A stretch of DNA of 61,199 nucleotides, from positions 1-61,199 of the forward strand of contig CAJFOT010000055.1 of NCBI GenBank assembly GCA_904397815.1, given 5' to 3'. The notes under the pieces were generated by a model. That model was not told the origin of the DNA and did no database searches. It was given only the letters and a program-made list of their open reading frames with translations. Within the stretch, counting starts at the first letter, position 1. Each line of letters starts with the position of its first letter. This document shows positions 8,534-16,606 of this stretch, piece after piece. This DNA is from Candidatus Paralachnospira sangeri (GTDB lineage: Bacteria; Bacillota; Clostridia; Lachnospirales; Lachnospiraceae). Position numbers and translations under genes: made by a program.

Positions 8534-8562
8534 ATGTTATCACACTTTGGGGAACATTGCAA
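8534..8562 (-). promoter_or_regulatory. promoter of the T-box/aspS operon
   Basis: Minus-strand TTGCAA (complement of 8557-8562) and TAACAT (complement of 8534-8539) with a 17-bp spacer. This places transcription start near 8527, just ahead of the T-box leader. Confidence 0.6.
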
Positions 8563-8599
8563 GGGATAAAAGAAAAAAATTCCCATTCCATTGATTCTA

Positions 8600-9334
8600 T
8601 TATCCCTCACTGAACTGCCACCGCCTGACAATTTTTCCTGACGTCAGCTCCCGGACGGAGCTGAATATCGCAGTCTGGTTTCTCCACAGCTCCAGATCCG
8701 CATGAAAATGGCCGAAGTACCACCTCTGATATGCCGTTCTTTTCTGGACAGAATCCAGAAAACCGGTCAATGGAAACTCCTCAGCCCCGTCATTTTTGAT
8801 TCCCAGCTTCTGAATCGTGGAAAGATAATATACGGACTCGGAGGGAGCCGTGTGGGTGATGATATAATCCACTTTATCATTTATCCGCCGGAGATTTCTT
8901 TCCCCATTCCGGTATTCTTCTTCAGACGGCATCTCTCTGGCCCACCAGGACACATGCTCCTGCCGCATGTATCGGTCAAAGGAGTGTCCGCCTCCGAATA
9001 CGAAGACAGCCTTGCCTTCCATGTCATAGACCTCGCCCCGCATAAGATGGATCAGATTATGGCGTATCTTATGAACCCTGCCGCCGTTCCACATCTCGAC
9101 CGGATAGCTTTCCAGCCTGTCAAAGTTCTCATGGTTCCCGTCTGCAAACAAAACCGAAAATTTCTGTTGGCTGATGTGATCAAAGAATCCTTCTTCAGAC
9201 CAGTAAGGGCCATTCCAGAAACCTATTCCAAAATCACCGCTCACGATCAGCATATCGCCCGGCGCAAGCACCGGCTCGATCTGTTCCATCCATTTCGACT
9301 GATTGCCATGGGTGTCTCCTGTGCAATAAATCAT
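8600..9334 (-). CDS. calcineurin-like metallophosphoesterase
   Basis: The 244-aa protein belongs to the calcineurin-like phosphoesterase superfamily. The metal-binding motifs appear in order: D-T-H at the N-terminus (GDTHGN, about 6-11), GDFG (about 34-37), GNHE (about 66-69), H in the ITHTAP segment (about 160) and GHFH (about 208-211). Two divalent metals are therefore expected, and the substrate could be a phosphomonoester or diester. No signal peptide or membrane segment is present, so it is probably cytoplasmic. The gene stands alone in the minus direction, downstream of two small genes. The substrate cannot be told from sequence. Confidence 0.85.
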   Translation of the reverse strand: MIYCTGDTHGNQSKWMEQIEPVLAPGDMLIVSGDFGIGFWNGPYWSEEGFFDHISQQKFSVLFADGNHENFDRLESYPVEMWNGGRVHKIRHNLIHLMRGEVYDMEGKAVFVFGGGHSFDRYMRQEHVSWWAREMPSEEEYRNGERNLRRINDKVDYIITHTAPSESVYYLSTIQKLGIKNDGAEEFPLTGFLDSVQKRTAYQRWYFGHFHADLELWRNQTAIFSSVRELTSGKIVRRWQFSEG

Positions 9335-9400
9335 ATGTCCTCCGTATTGCGCATTTAATTTTCCGGTAAATCGGGATTGTGAACCCCATGTCTGACCTCT

Positions 9401-9640
9401 TTAGAAATCGGAAAGATCAACCGCCTCCACTACATTGCATTTCTTGAAATTGGCAATCGCCCTGTCCATATCGCTCAGAGTTCTTGCAGAGATAGACTCC
9501 GGAACGTTCAATTCTCTCGGCTCCAGAATAATGCAGCCATTCCTGTACTCTTTTACATTATAATACTGGTATGCCGCGCCACGAATTGTTACACATTTCT
9601 TACTGTCAACATGAACCGTATAATTTTTTACTACTTCCAT
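9401..9640 (-). CDS. small AbrB/antitoxin-like protein, function unknown
   Basis: The 79-aa protein starts MEVVKNYTVHVDSKKCVTIRG, a beta-rich N-terminus resembling swapped-hairpin AbrB-type folds. Its C-terminal helix (SARTLSDMDRAIANFKKCN...VDLSDF) resembles the C-termini of small antitoxins. The start at 9640 is chosen because GGAGGTGAC (complement of 9646-9654) precedes it; an in-frame extension to 9712 has no such site. No obvious toxin gene flanks it: the neighbours are a phosphoesterase and a DUF6951-like protein. The antitoxin resemblance is impressionistic and the function is unassigned. Confidence 0.65.
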   Translation of the reverse strand: MEVVKNYTVHVDSKKCVTIRGAAYQYYNVKEYRNGCIILEPRELNVPESISARTLSDMDRAIANFKKCNVVEAVDLSDF

Positions 9641-9721
9641 TGTCGTCACCTCCGATTGAGAAAAGCGGGATTTTCCCATACGGAGGCAGCTTTCCTTTGC
9701 CGAGAGTACCATCTCTGTCTG

Positions 9722-10036
9722 TCATATAAACCGGATCGAAGCGTCCTTCGGCAGGGCCATCTTACACTCTGCCTCGATACACTTGATAATCCCGGCGATC
9801 ACCGGGCAGGCCGCATGGGGGCAGTGTTTCGCCGCCGCCTCATACAGCGCCCCTGTCCCCGGCTTCTGGAAGCAGATGTCATAAGCGTCCAGTTCATCGC
9901 CCACTTCCTCCATCACTTTTCTGATTCCGCCGCACTGGGTCTCCACTGTCACCTTCGCCTCCATACCGTCCTCCGATTCCGCTGTCACCAGAGCCGTCAG
10001 GCCGCAGACACCAGGCATAATTTCAACTTTTGTCAT
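9722..10036 (-). CDS. DUF6951-like cysteine-rich small protein
   Basis: The 104-aa protein resembles a conserved Clostridia family that I know as DUF6951. It has about seven cysteines (in GVCGL, TQCGG, DICFQ, HCPH, AACP, IIKCIE, AECK) and the conserved stretch DICFQKPGTGALYEAAAKHC, suggesting a metal or Fe-S site, although no such function is shown. The start at 10036 (ATG) is preferred over an upstream in-frame TTG at 10042, because AGGAGG (10045-10050) is 8 nt from the former and only 2 nt from the latter. It is monocistronic or read with the 79-aa gene downstream, about 80 bp away. Confidence 0.75.
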   Translation of the reverse strand: MTKVEIMPGVCGLTALVTAESEDGMEAKVTVETQCGGIRKVMEEVGDELDAYDICFQKPGTGALYEAAAKHCPHAACPVIAGIIKCIEAECKMALPKDASIRFI

Positions 10037-10090
10037 TCGCAAATCCTCCTTATCTTCTCCCTTGCAGTTCGTATTGCCAGATCTTTAAGG

Positions 10091-10128
10091 GAAAAAAGTA
10101 GCCGCCAACTACCGGCATAGTTGACGGC
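10091..10128 (-). terminator. rho-independent terminator of the dapF-dapL transcript
   Basis: On the minus strand, GCCGTCAACTA pairs with TAGTTGGCGGC (10101-10111 with 10118-10128), followed after two bases by C-TTTTTT. Confidence 0.75.
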
Positions 10129-10219
10129 CAAACCAAAACGATTCCACTCGGGCAGGCCATATGTCTCTGGCTTTCCCTTTCTTTACTCTTACTATATCAC
10201 ATTTCTTTCATCCGCGCAA

Positions 10220-11434
10220 TCACAGTTTTTTGATCCGCTCCACTGCCTCGATGGTATTTTCCCTGGTGCCGAAGCCGGTGAGACGGAAATACCCTTCGCC
10301 GCTTGGCCCAAAGCCTGAACCGGGGGTTCCCACCACATTGGCGTTCTCCAGCAGATAGTCGAAGAATTCCCAGGAGTTCATGGAGCCTGAGATTTTCAGC
10401 CATACATAAGGGGAATTAACGCCGCCGTATACGGAATAGCCGGCCTCTTTCAGGCCGTTGTAGATGGTCTTTGCGTTTTCCATATAGTAGGCCACCTGCG
10501 CCATGGTCTGAGCCCTGCCTTCTGCTGTATAGACAGCCTCCCCTGCCTTCTGGATGATATAGGGGGCGCCGTTATACTTGGTTCCATGCCGTCTGGCCCA
10601 CATGGAATGAAGGGTGACATCGCCGCATTTCAGATCTTTCGGGATGACGGTATAGCCCAGGCGGACACCGGTAAAACCGGCGTTTTTCGAGAAGCTGTGG
10701 AACTCGATGGCGCAGGTTCTGGCTCCCTCACACTCATAGATAGAGTGGGGGATGTCCGGTTCTGAGATGTATGCCTCATAGGCAGCGTCGTAGAGAATCA
10801 CCGCTCCCACCCGGTTGGCGTAATCCACCCATTCCTGCAGCTGGGCCTTCGTGATGGCAGAACCGGTGGGATTGTTGGGAAAGCACAGATAAATCAGGTC
10901 GGGAGTTTCCTTCGGCAGTTCCGGCACGAACTGATTGCCCTCGGTACAGGGCATATAAATTACATCGCTCCATGTCTCTGTCTTCGGGTCATAGGTGCCT
11001 GTCCTGCCTGCCATCACATTGGAATCCACATATACCGGGTAGACAGGGTCGCACACTGCAACCTTATTGTCCAGGGAAAACAGTTCCTGGATATTGCCGC
11101 AGTCACATTTTGCGCCGTCGCTGACAAAGATTTCATCTGGCTGGATATCGCAGCCTCTGGAAGCGAAGTCTCCTTCTACAATCGCCTTTCTCAAAAACTC
11201 ATAGCCCAGATCCGGGGCATAGCCTTTGAAGGTTTCTGCCGACGCCATCTCATCCACAGCGCCGTGAAGGGCTGTGATCACAGCCGGCGCCAGGGGCTGG
11301 GTCACATCGCCGATGCCCAGGCTGATTACCTTTTTGTCAGGATGGGCGGCGCTGTACTCCCGCACTTTTTTTCCGATCGCCGCAAACAGATAGCTGCCCG
11401 GCAGTTTCTGATAATTTGTGTTGATTTTAAACAT
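10220..11434 (-). CDS. dapL: LL-diaminopimelate aminotransferase
   Basis: DapL (404 aa) converts tetrahydrodipicolinate directly to LL-2,6-diaminopimelate using glutamate, bypassing the succinylase and acetylase routes of lysine and peptidoglycan synthesis. It is a fold-type I PLP enzyme. Visible motifs are the N-terminal INTNYQKLPGSYLFAAIGKK, VISLGIGDVTQPL, the NNPTGSA segment, the PLP lysine in SFSKNAGFTGVRLGY, and a C-terminal FRLTGFG. It lies 27 bp downstream of dapF, which acts on its product, so the two genes complete LL-DAP to meso-DAP. Confidence 0.96.
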   Translation of the reverse strand: MFKINTNYQKLPGSYLFAAIGKKVREYSAAHPDKKVISLGIGDVTQPLAPAVITALHGAVDEMASAETFKGYAPDLGYEFLRKAIVEGDFASRGCDIQPDEIFVSDGAKCDCGNIQELFSLDNKVAVCDPVYPVYVDSNVMAGRTGTYDPKTETWSDVIYMPCTEGNQFVPELPKETPDLIYLCFPNNPTGSAITKAQLQEWVDYANRVGAVILYDAAYEAYISEPDIPHSIYECEGARTCAIEFHSFSKNAGFTGVRLGYTVIPKDLKCGDVTLHSMWARRHGTKYNGAPYIIQKAGEAVYTAEGRAQTMAQVAYYMENAKTIYNGLKEAGYSVYGGVNSPYVWLKISGSMNSWEFFDYLLENANVVGTPGSGFGPSGEGYFRLTGFGTRENTIEAVERIKKL

Positions 11435-11461
11435 ACATTCTGTCCTCCGCTTTATTTATAT

Positions 11462-12316
11462 TCAGATATCAATCTCCCCATGAAACACCTCTGCCGCCGG
11501 ACCTGTCATCATCATATGGCCGTTGTCCTGATTCCAGGAAAAGTTCAGAGTGCCGCCCAGCAGTTTTACCTGGGCTTCCGGCTCCGCCAGTCCGGCCAGC
11601 ACTGCCGCGGCCACACTGGCTGTCGCGCCGGTGCCGCAGGCCATGGTCTCTCCTGAGCCCCGCTCCCATACACGCATCTTCAGATATTCCGGGCTGACCA
11701 CCTGGATAAATTCCGTATTGGTACGGTCCGGGAACCTGCTGTGACATTCAAACAAGGGACCGATCTGCTCTATCGGAATGGTATCTGTCTCCTCCACAAA
11801 TACGATTGCGTGGGGATTGCCGACAGAGATGGCGATCATCTCATATTCTCTGCCTCCTACGGTGATAGATTCCCAGATCTGCTCTTTTGTCAGCCCAGAC
11901 CGGCCGGCAGCATCCAAAAGGACTGACAGACCGTTGGAGGTCAGCTCCGGGATGCCCATATCCACTGCTACCATGGCTACCCGTCCATCCTGCACAGTCA
12001 GTTCCAGGGCTTTAATCCCCGCGTCTGTCTCTACTGTGATTGCTGTCATATTCGTCAGACCATGGTCATAGACATACTTTGCTACACAGCGGATTCCATT
12101 GCCGCACATCGCACCCCTGGAACCGTCTGCGTTATACATTTCCATACGGAAATCTGCTTTGTCAGAAGGTCCGATCAGGATAAGACCGTCTGAACCTATC
12201 CCAAAATGGCGGCTGCTGACCAGTTCTGCCACTCTGGATGGCTCATCTATCTTTTCCTGAAAGCAATTGACGTATACATAATCATTTCCGATCCCATGCA
12301 TTTTTGTAAATTTCAT
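11462..12316 (-). CDS. dapF: diaminopimelate epimerase
   Basis: DapF (284 aa) interconverts LL- and meso-diaminopimelate through a two-cysteine mechanism. Both catalytic cysteines are visible: MCGNGIRC in the first half and ACGTGATAS in the second, which mark the two pseudo-symmetric domains. The start MKFTKMHGIGNDY at 12316 is preceded by GGAAAGG. An in-frame extension to 12361 lacks family similarity. It is co-directional with the ANTAR gene upstream (50 bp) and dapL downstream. Confidence 0.96.
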   Translation of the reverse strand: MKFTKMHGIGNDYVYVNCFQEKIDEPSRVAELVSSRHFGIGSDGLILIGPSDKADFRMEMYNADGSRGAMCGNGIRCVAKYVYDHGLTNMTAITVETDAGIKALELTVQDGRVAMVAVDMGIPELTSNGLSVLLDAAGRSGLTKEQIWESITVGGREYEMIAISVGNPHAIVFVEETDTIPIEQIGPLFECHSRFPDRTNTEFIQVVSPEYLKMRVWERGSGETMACGTGATASVAAAVLAGLAEPEAQVKLLGGTLNFSWNQDNGHMMMTGPAAEVFHGEIDI

Positions 12317-12366
12317 ATGTTTTCCTTTCCGGCCGCCAAGGGCCGCAGTGATTTTAGCCATCGCTG

Positions 12367-12918
12367 TTATGTGCCGTTCATAATGCTGATGATCATCCGG
12401 GCTGTCTCCGCCATATCATTGCCGCTGTCCATACTGCATTTCTGTATGTACCGGTGGGCCTCATTCTCGCTCATATTGTTCCGCTCCATCAGGATGGATT
12501 TGGCCTCGGATATGGCAGCCCGGTCCTCCGGGCTCCTGACAGCAGGCTTTTGTCTGCGCTGCCGTCTTTTCCGGGCCATGTTCTCTTCCATCATGTTCAG
12601 CGTGGAAACCAGCTCATGGACCTTCAGGGGCATAGGCACACAGATGATACCCTCCTGCCGCCCGTCTCCCCACCGGGTTCTGGACGCCACCAGCAGCAGC
12701 TCAAAATATCTGGGCAGATTCTCATACAGCTCTGAATACAGCATATCTGCCAGGCGGTAGCCGCACACTATGATCCCGCTGTTCAGGCTGTCTGCCTGAT
12801 TCAGAACCTGTGCGCCTGTGGTGCAGACCGAGCTTACCTGGAACCCGTTCCGCATCAATATATTTTTAATATTTCTCCCATCCTCTATCTTCGGAAAGGC
12901 TACGATTATGCCGGCCAC
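12367..12918 (-). CDS. ANTAR-domain RNA-binding antiterminator with degenerate receiver
   Basis: The protein is about 183 aa, with an N-terminal receiver-like domain (about 1-115), a basic linker (RKRRQRRQK) and a C-terminal three-helix ANTAR domain (about 125-180, with ISEAKSILMERNNMSENEAHRYIQ). ANTAR proteins bind paired hexaloop hairpins in leader RNA and prevent termination. The usual phosphoacceptor position in IIVCGYRL lacks Asp, so phosphorylation is unlikely. The gene follows glnA closely; a glnA-linked ANTAR regulator of glutamine synthetase is known in Clostridium. Start choice: the longest frame begins with ATG at 12936, but GGAGGTGA lies inside it about 5 nt before a GTG at 12918, so GTG is preferred. 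Confidence 0.85.
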   Translation of the reverse strand: MAGIIVAFPKIEDGRNIKNILMRNGFQVSSVCTTGAQVLNQADSLNSGIIVCGYRLADMLYSELYENLPRYFELLLVASRTRWGDGRQEGIICVPMPLKVHELVSTLNMMEENMARKRRQRRQKPAVRSPEDRAAISEAKSILMERNNMSENEAHRYIQKCSMDSGNDMAETARMIISIMNGT

Positions 12919-12949
12919 ACCGCTCACCTCCTGCATTAGCTGTTATCTG

Positions 12950-14284
12950 TCAGAACCGTCTCAGATACCGTTTCAGCTCCCATTCATCCACATGAGCACA
13001 GTATTCATTCCATTCCTGCCGCTTCGCCTCCGCATACTTCTTCATCACATGCTCTCCCAGCACCCGGCGCACCAGTTCATCCTCCTCCATTGCATCCAGG
13101 GCATCGCCCAGGTTGGAGGGAAGCTTTCGGATGCCCAATTCTTTCCGCTCAGCATCTGTCATGTTATAAACATTCCGATTTATGCTGGGCGGCGGTGTCA
13201 GCTGCCGCTTCATGCCGTCCAGACCTGCCTCCAGACAGAGAGCCAGCGCCAGATAAGGGTTGGCGCAGGGATCAGGAGAACGCAGTTCCAGCCTGGTCTG
13301 ACGCCCTCTGGTAGAAGGAATCCGGATCAGCGGACTTCTGTTGCTGGAGGACCAGGAGAGATATACCGGCGCGTCAAAACCGGATACCAGCCGTTTATAG
13401 GAGTTGACCAGCGGATTGGTCACCGCGGTCATCCCGTTGATGTGCTCCAGTATCCCCGCCATAAAGTGGTATGCCTGGGGACTCAGCCCCTCAGGATCCC
13501 CCTCATTAGCAAACAGATTATTGCCCTCCAGATCAGTCAGCGACATATTGATATGCATCCCGGAACCGTTTACCCCATACAGAGGCTTGGGCATAAAAGT
13601 AGCGTGCAGTCCGTGACGCTGGGCAATGATCTTCACCACCATCTTAAAGGTCATAATATCGTCCGCCATAGACAGCGCGTCGCTGTAGTGGAAATCAATC
13701 TCATGCTGACCGGCAGCGATCTCATGGTGAGAACTTTCGATATCAAATCCCATCTCTTCCAGAGTCAGCATAATATCCCGGCGGACATTTTCTGCCTGAT
13801 CCAGAGGACTGACATCGAAGAAGCCGGCCTGCTCATGGGTGATGGTGGTCGGGTTGCCGTGATCGTCCAGGTGAAAAAGGAAAAACTCACACTCCAGTCC
13901 CACATCCAGGATAAATCCCATCCGCCGGGCATCCTCCACCGCCCGCCTTAAAATATACCGGGGCGATCCCTCAAAGGGCGCGCCGTCCGGCCAGTACACA
14001 TCGCAGATCAGCCGGGCTACTTTTCCCTGCTGCGGACGCCAGGGGAAAATCTGAAAACTGTCCAGCTGAGGATAAAGATACATATCTGATTCCTCAATCC
14101 GCACAAATCCCTCGATACTGGAACCGTCAAACATACATTGATTGTTCAGCGCCTTCTCCAGCTGACTGGAGGTAATGGCGATATTTTTCAGCATGCCCTG
14201 AAGGTCTGTAAACTGCAGACGGATAAATTCCACATCCTCCTCCTGAGCCATCCGCAGCACATCCTCCTTTGTATAATGACACAT
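12950..14284 (-). CDS. glnA: glutamine synthetase type I
   Basis: GlnA (444 aa, typical of the short GSI-alpha form) makes glutamine from glutamate, ammonia and ATP. Hallmarks are DGSSIEGFVRIEESDMYL, the GLECEFFLF metal-binding region, HHEIAAGQHEIDF, the ATP loop GVNGSGMHINMSL, and RLVSGFDAPVYLSWSSSNRSPLIRIP. No adenylylation-site region of the GSI-beta type is apparent, so regulation is probably by feedback and by the neighbouring ANTAR protein. It lies 30 bp after the AI-2E-type permease. Glutamine also feeds GatCAB and GlmS-type reactions. Confidence 0.97.
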   Translation of the reverse strand: MCHYTKEDVLRMAQEEDVEFIRLQFTDLQGMLKNIAITSSQLEKALNNQCMFDGSSIEGFVRIEESDMYLYPQLDSFQIFPWRPQQGKVARLICDVYWPDGAPFEGSPRYILRRAVEDARRMGFILDVGLECEFFLFHLDDHGNPTTITHEQAGFFDVSPLDQAENVRRDIMLTLEEMGFDIESSHHEIAAGQHEIDFHYSDALSMADDIMTFKMVVKIIAQRHGLHATFMPKPLYGVNGSGMHINMSLTDLEGNNLFANEGDPEGLSPQAYHFMAGILEHINGMTAVTNPLVNSYKRLVSGFDAPVYLSWSSSNRSPLIRIPSTRGRQTRLELRSPDPCANPYLALALCLEAGLDGMKRQLTPPPSINRNVYNMTDAERKELGIRKLPSNLGDALDAMEEDELVRRVLGEHVMKKYAEAKRQEWNEYCAHVDEWELKRYLRRF

Positions 14285-14314
14285 AGAAGCTTCACTCCTT
14301 TCACTGCAGGCCTG

Positions 14315-15442
14315 TTATGAACCGCCATTCATAAATTTCTTCACTTCCCGGATCAGCTCCTGAATCCCTTCTATCATGGAATCAAAAACGCCGGCTTTAT
14401 AAATTTCAATCAGCATCAGACCCACAGGCACTGCCAGAATCATACCGCCGATGCCTCCCACCCGAAAGCCGATATACAGCAGAATCAATGTCAGCAGTGG
14501 AGGCAGTCCCATGCTGTCTCCCACCAGTTTCGGCTGAATCAGCTGGCGCACCAGCTGGCTGACAAAATAAAGCACCAGCAGTCCTGCTCCGGTATAAAAC
14601 TGTCTGTTGAAAAACATGATCACAGCCCATGGTATAAGCACCGTCCCTGTCCCAAATACCGGCAGGAAATCCAGAAGTGCAATCAAAACAGCCCACAAAC
14701 CGCTGTAGCTTACATCCAGAACCAGAAAACCGACAGTCAGAATCACTGCCACTACCAGCATAATTTTAAATTGGGCAGCAAAATAGCCTCCTACAGCCCG
14801 CTTCAGATTCCGTCGGATAATACCCATATAGTGAACCACTGGCTGAGGCACCATATTTTTCACTGCCACTGTAATATGATCGCTGTCTGCAATAAAGAAA
14901 TACGAAGACAGTACTGTGATAATAGTGTATACAAAGGCATTGGGGATTCTTCTGGCAAAATTTCCCGCAGCCTGAACTGTAGGCTGTCCAATGTAAGATA
15001 CCAGCTGGTTTACATACTCCTCCAGGTTATTGATGATCTTCACCAGCTCATTGCGCAAAGGCTCAGGAAGAATACTCCCATCCCCTACCAGAGCAGCGAT
15101 AAAAGACTGAATCTGTCTCTGCACAGCTTCGGCCATCTGGGGAGCATCCTCCATAAAGTTGGATATTTCTGTTATCAGCCGGCTGATTAATGCATAACCG
15201 CCCAGAATAATCAGAGCCAGCACACCGGCTACCAGCAGAAAAGACCCTGCCTTTCTGACAATTTTCAGTTTCCGCTCCAAATACCGGACGATCGGATTGC
15301 CGATCATGGCAATCACCCATCCGATCACAAAAGGCATAAAGAAAACAGCGCCTTTCCATATAACCCATACCGTCAGCAGAAAGCCCGCTGCCGGTATGAA
15401 AATTTTCAGCAGAATTCTCAGATATTTTTTAAATGTTTCCAT
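14315..15442 (-). CDS. AI-2E family (YtvI-like) membrane protein
   Basis: The 375-aa protein belongs to the AI-2E family (PF01594). Several hydrophobic segments are visible: about 10-60 (two helices), 70-95, 160-185, and a C-terminal block at about 220-330 with GLPPLLTLILLYIGFRVGGIGGMILAVPVG, typical of the family. Members have been linked to Na+/H+ antiport and to signal export; the cargo here is unknown. The ATG at 15442 is preferred (GGAG about 10 nt upstream) over a GTG at 15451. It overlaps the end of hisC by 14 bp, so coupled translation is likely. Confidence 0.9.
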   Translation of the reverse strand: METFKKYLRILLKIFIPAAGFLLTVWVIWKGAVFFMPFVIGWVIAMIGNPIVRYLERKLKIVRKAGSFLLVAGVLALIILGGYALISRLITEISNFMEDAPQMAEAVQRQIQSFIAALVGDGSILPEPLRNELVKIINNLEEYVNQLVSYIGQPTVQAAGNFARRIPNAFVYTIITVLSSYFFIADSDHITVAVKNMVPQPVVHYMGIIRRNLKRAVGGYFAAQFKIMLVVAVILTVGFLVLDVSYSGLWAVLIALLDFLPVFGTGTVLIPWAVIMFFNRQFYTGAGLLVLYFVSQLVRQLIQPKLVGDSMGLPPLLTLILLYIGFRVGGIGGMILAVPVGLMLIEIYKAGVFDSMIEGIQELIREVKKFMNGGS

Positions 15443-16493
15443 ACAACGCACTCTCCAGAACCTGGTACAGCCGCTTCATCTCCTCATCTGTACCGATGGT
15501 AATCCGCAGATACTGGTCGATTCTGGGGCTGTTGAAATACCGGACATAGACGCCATGGTCTCTCAAATATTGAAATAACTTTCCTCCGTCACAGGAGGGG
15601 TGAGCGGCGAAGATGAAATTGGCACTGGAATCCAGCCACCGGAAACCCATCTGTGTCAGCCGCTCTGCCGCCTCCTGTCTGGTAGCGATAATCTTCCTGA
15701 GCACTGACTGGAAATAATTCTCATCCAACAGCGCGGCTGTCCCCAGTTCCAGAGCAGTCTGATCCATCGTATAGGAATTATAGGAATATTTCACATCATT
15801 CAGCGCCTGAATCAGCTCCGGGTTTCCCATGGCGTAGCCGATCCGCATTCCCGCCATGGAACGGGATTTTGAATAAGTTCTCACCACCAGAAGGTTCTCA
15901 TATTCTTTCAGCAGCGGCAGGGCCGTTTCCCCGCCGAAATCAATATATGCCTCATCCACCACCACGATGACATCCTGATTGTGATCCAGGATATCCCGGA
16001 TAAAATCCAGCGGCCGGGCGATGCCTGTAGGCGCATTGGGATTGGGAAAGATGACGCCGCCATTCTCCCGGTAATAATCCTCGGCCCGGATCTGAAAATC
16101 CTCGTCCAGCGCCGGCGTTTTGAAAGGAATCTTCAGCAGATCTGCCCACACCTGATAAAAGGAGTAAGTGATATCAGGAAAGAGGATGGGCTTCTCTGAA
16201 TTAAAGAATGTCATAAAAGCCATGGCCAGAACATCATCGGAACCCACACCCACAAAGATCTGCCCGGCATCCAGGCCGTGGTAAGATGCCAGCCCGTTTA
16301 CCAGCATCCGGCAGGAAGGATCGGGATAAAGCCGCATCCTGCCCGGGTCAATCCGCTTCATCGCCTCATAGACAGACGGGGACGGCGGATAGGGATTCTC
16401 ATTGGTATTCAGTTTAATAATATCCTGCTGCTTTGGCTGTTCCCCCGGTACATAGGGAACTACCTTTCTGATGTTTTTCTTCCATTCCTTCAT
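15429..16493 (-). CDS. hisC: histidinol-phosphate aminotransferase
   Basis: HisC-like class I/II aminotransferase of 354 aa. Signatures include IIKLNTNENPYPPSP, the NPNAPTGIA motif, VDEAYIDFGG, the PLP lysine segment RTYSKSRSMAGMRIGYA, and the C-terminal GVYVRYF...LRITIGT. It transfers an amino group to imidazole-acetol phosphate in histidine synthesis; related enzymes also take aromatic substrates. No other his genes are in the window, so the precise substrate is inferred from family only. It is the first gene after the terminator at 16557-16592 and likely heads the hisC-permease-glnA-ANTAR-dapF-dapL run. Confidence 0.9.
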   Translation of the reverse strand: MKEWKKNIRKVVPYVPGEQPKQQDIIKLNTNENPYPPSPSVYEAMKRIDPGRMRLYPDPSCRMLVNGLASYHGLDAGQIFVGVGSDDVLAMAFMTFFNSEKPILFPDITYSFYQVWADLLKIPFKTPALDEDFQIRAEDYYRENGGVIFPNPNAPTGIARPLDFIRDILDHNQDVIVVVDEAYIDFGGETALPLLKEYENLLVVRTYSKSRSMAGMRIGYAMGNPELIQALNDVKYSYNSYTMDQTALELGTAALLDENYFQSVLRKIIATRQEAAERLTQMGFRWLDSSANFIFAAHPSCDGGKLFQYLRDHGVYVRYFNSPRIDQYLRITIGTDEEMKRLYQVLESALYGNI

Positions 16494-16550
16494 ATGCTGT
16501 TTTTGCTCCTCACCTTGATACCGGTCCCTTCAGGCCGGATTGATTTTATT

Positions 16551-16592
16551 TTTCAAAAAAGGGGACACTTCCACCCTGAAAATGTCCCCTTT
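16551..16592 (-). terminator. rho-independent terminator after the 397-aa aminotransferase
   Basis: On the minus strand, AAAGGGGACA pairs with TGTCCCCTTTT (16583-16592 with 16557-16567) and is followed by a T run. It closes the rfbD-glmM-aminotransferase transcript. Confidence 0.85.
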
Positions 16593-16606
16593 GACAATCA
16601 ACGCTT

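Noticed and set aside
12818-13951. 377-aa open frame antisense to glnA
   Set aside because: It lies opposite a complete glutamine synthetase, with no ribosome binding site and no recognisable domain.
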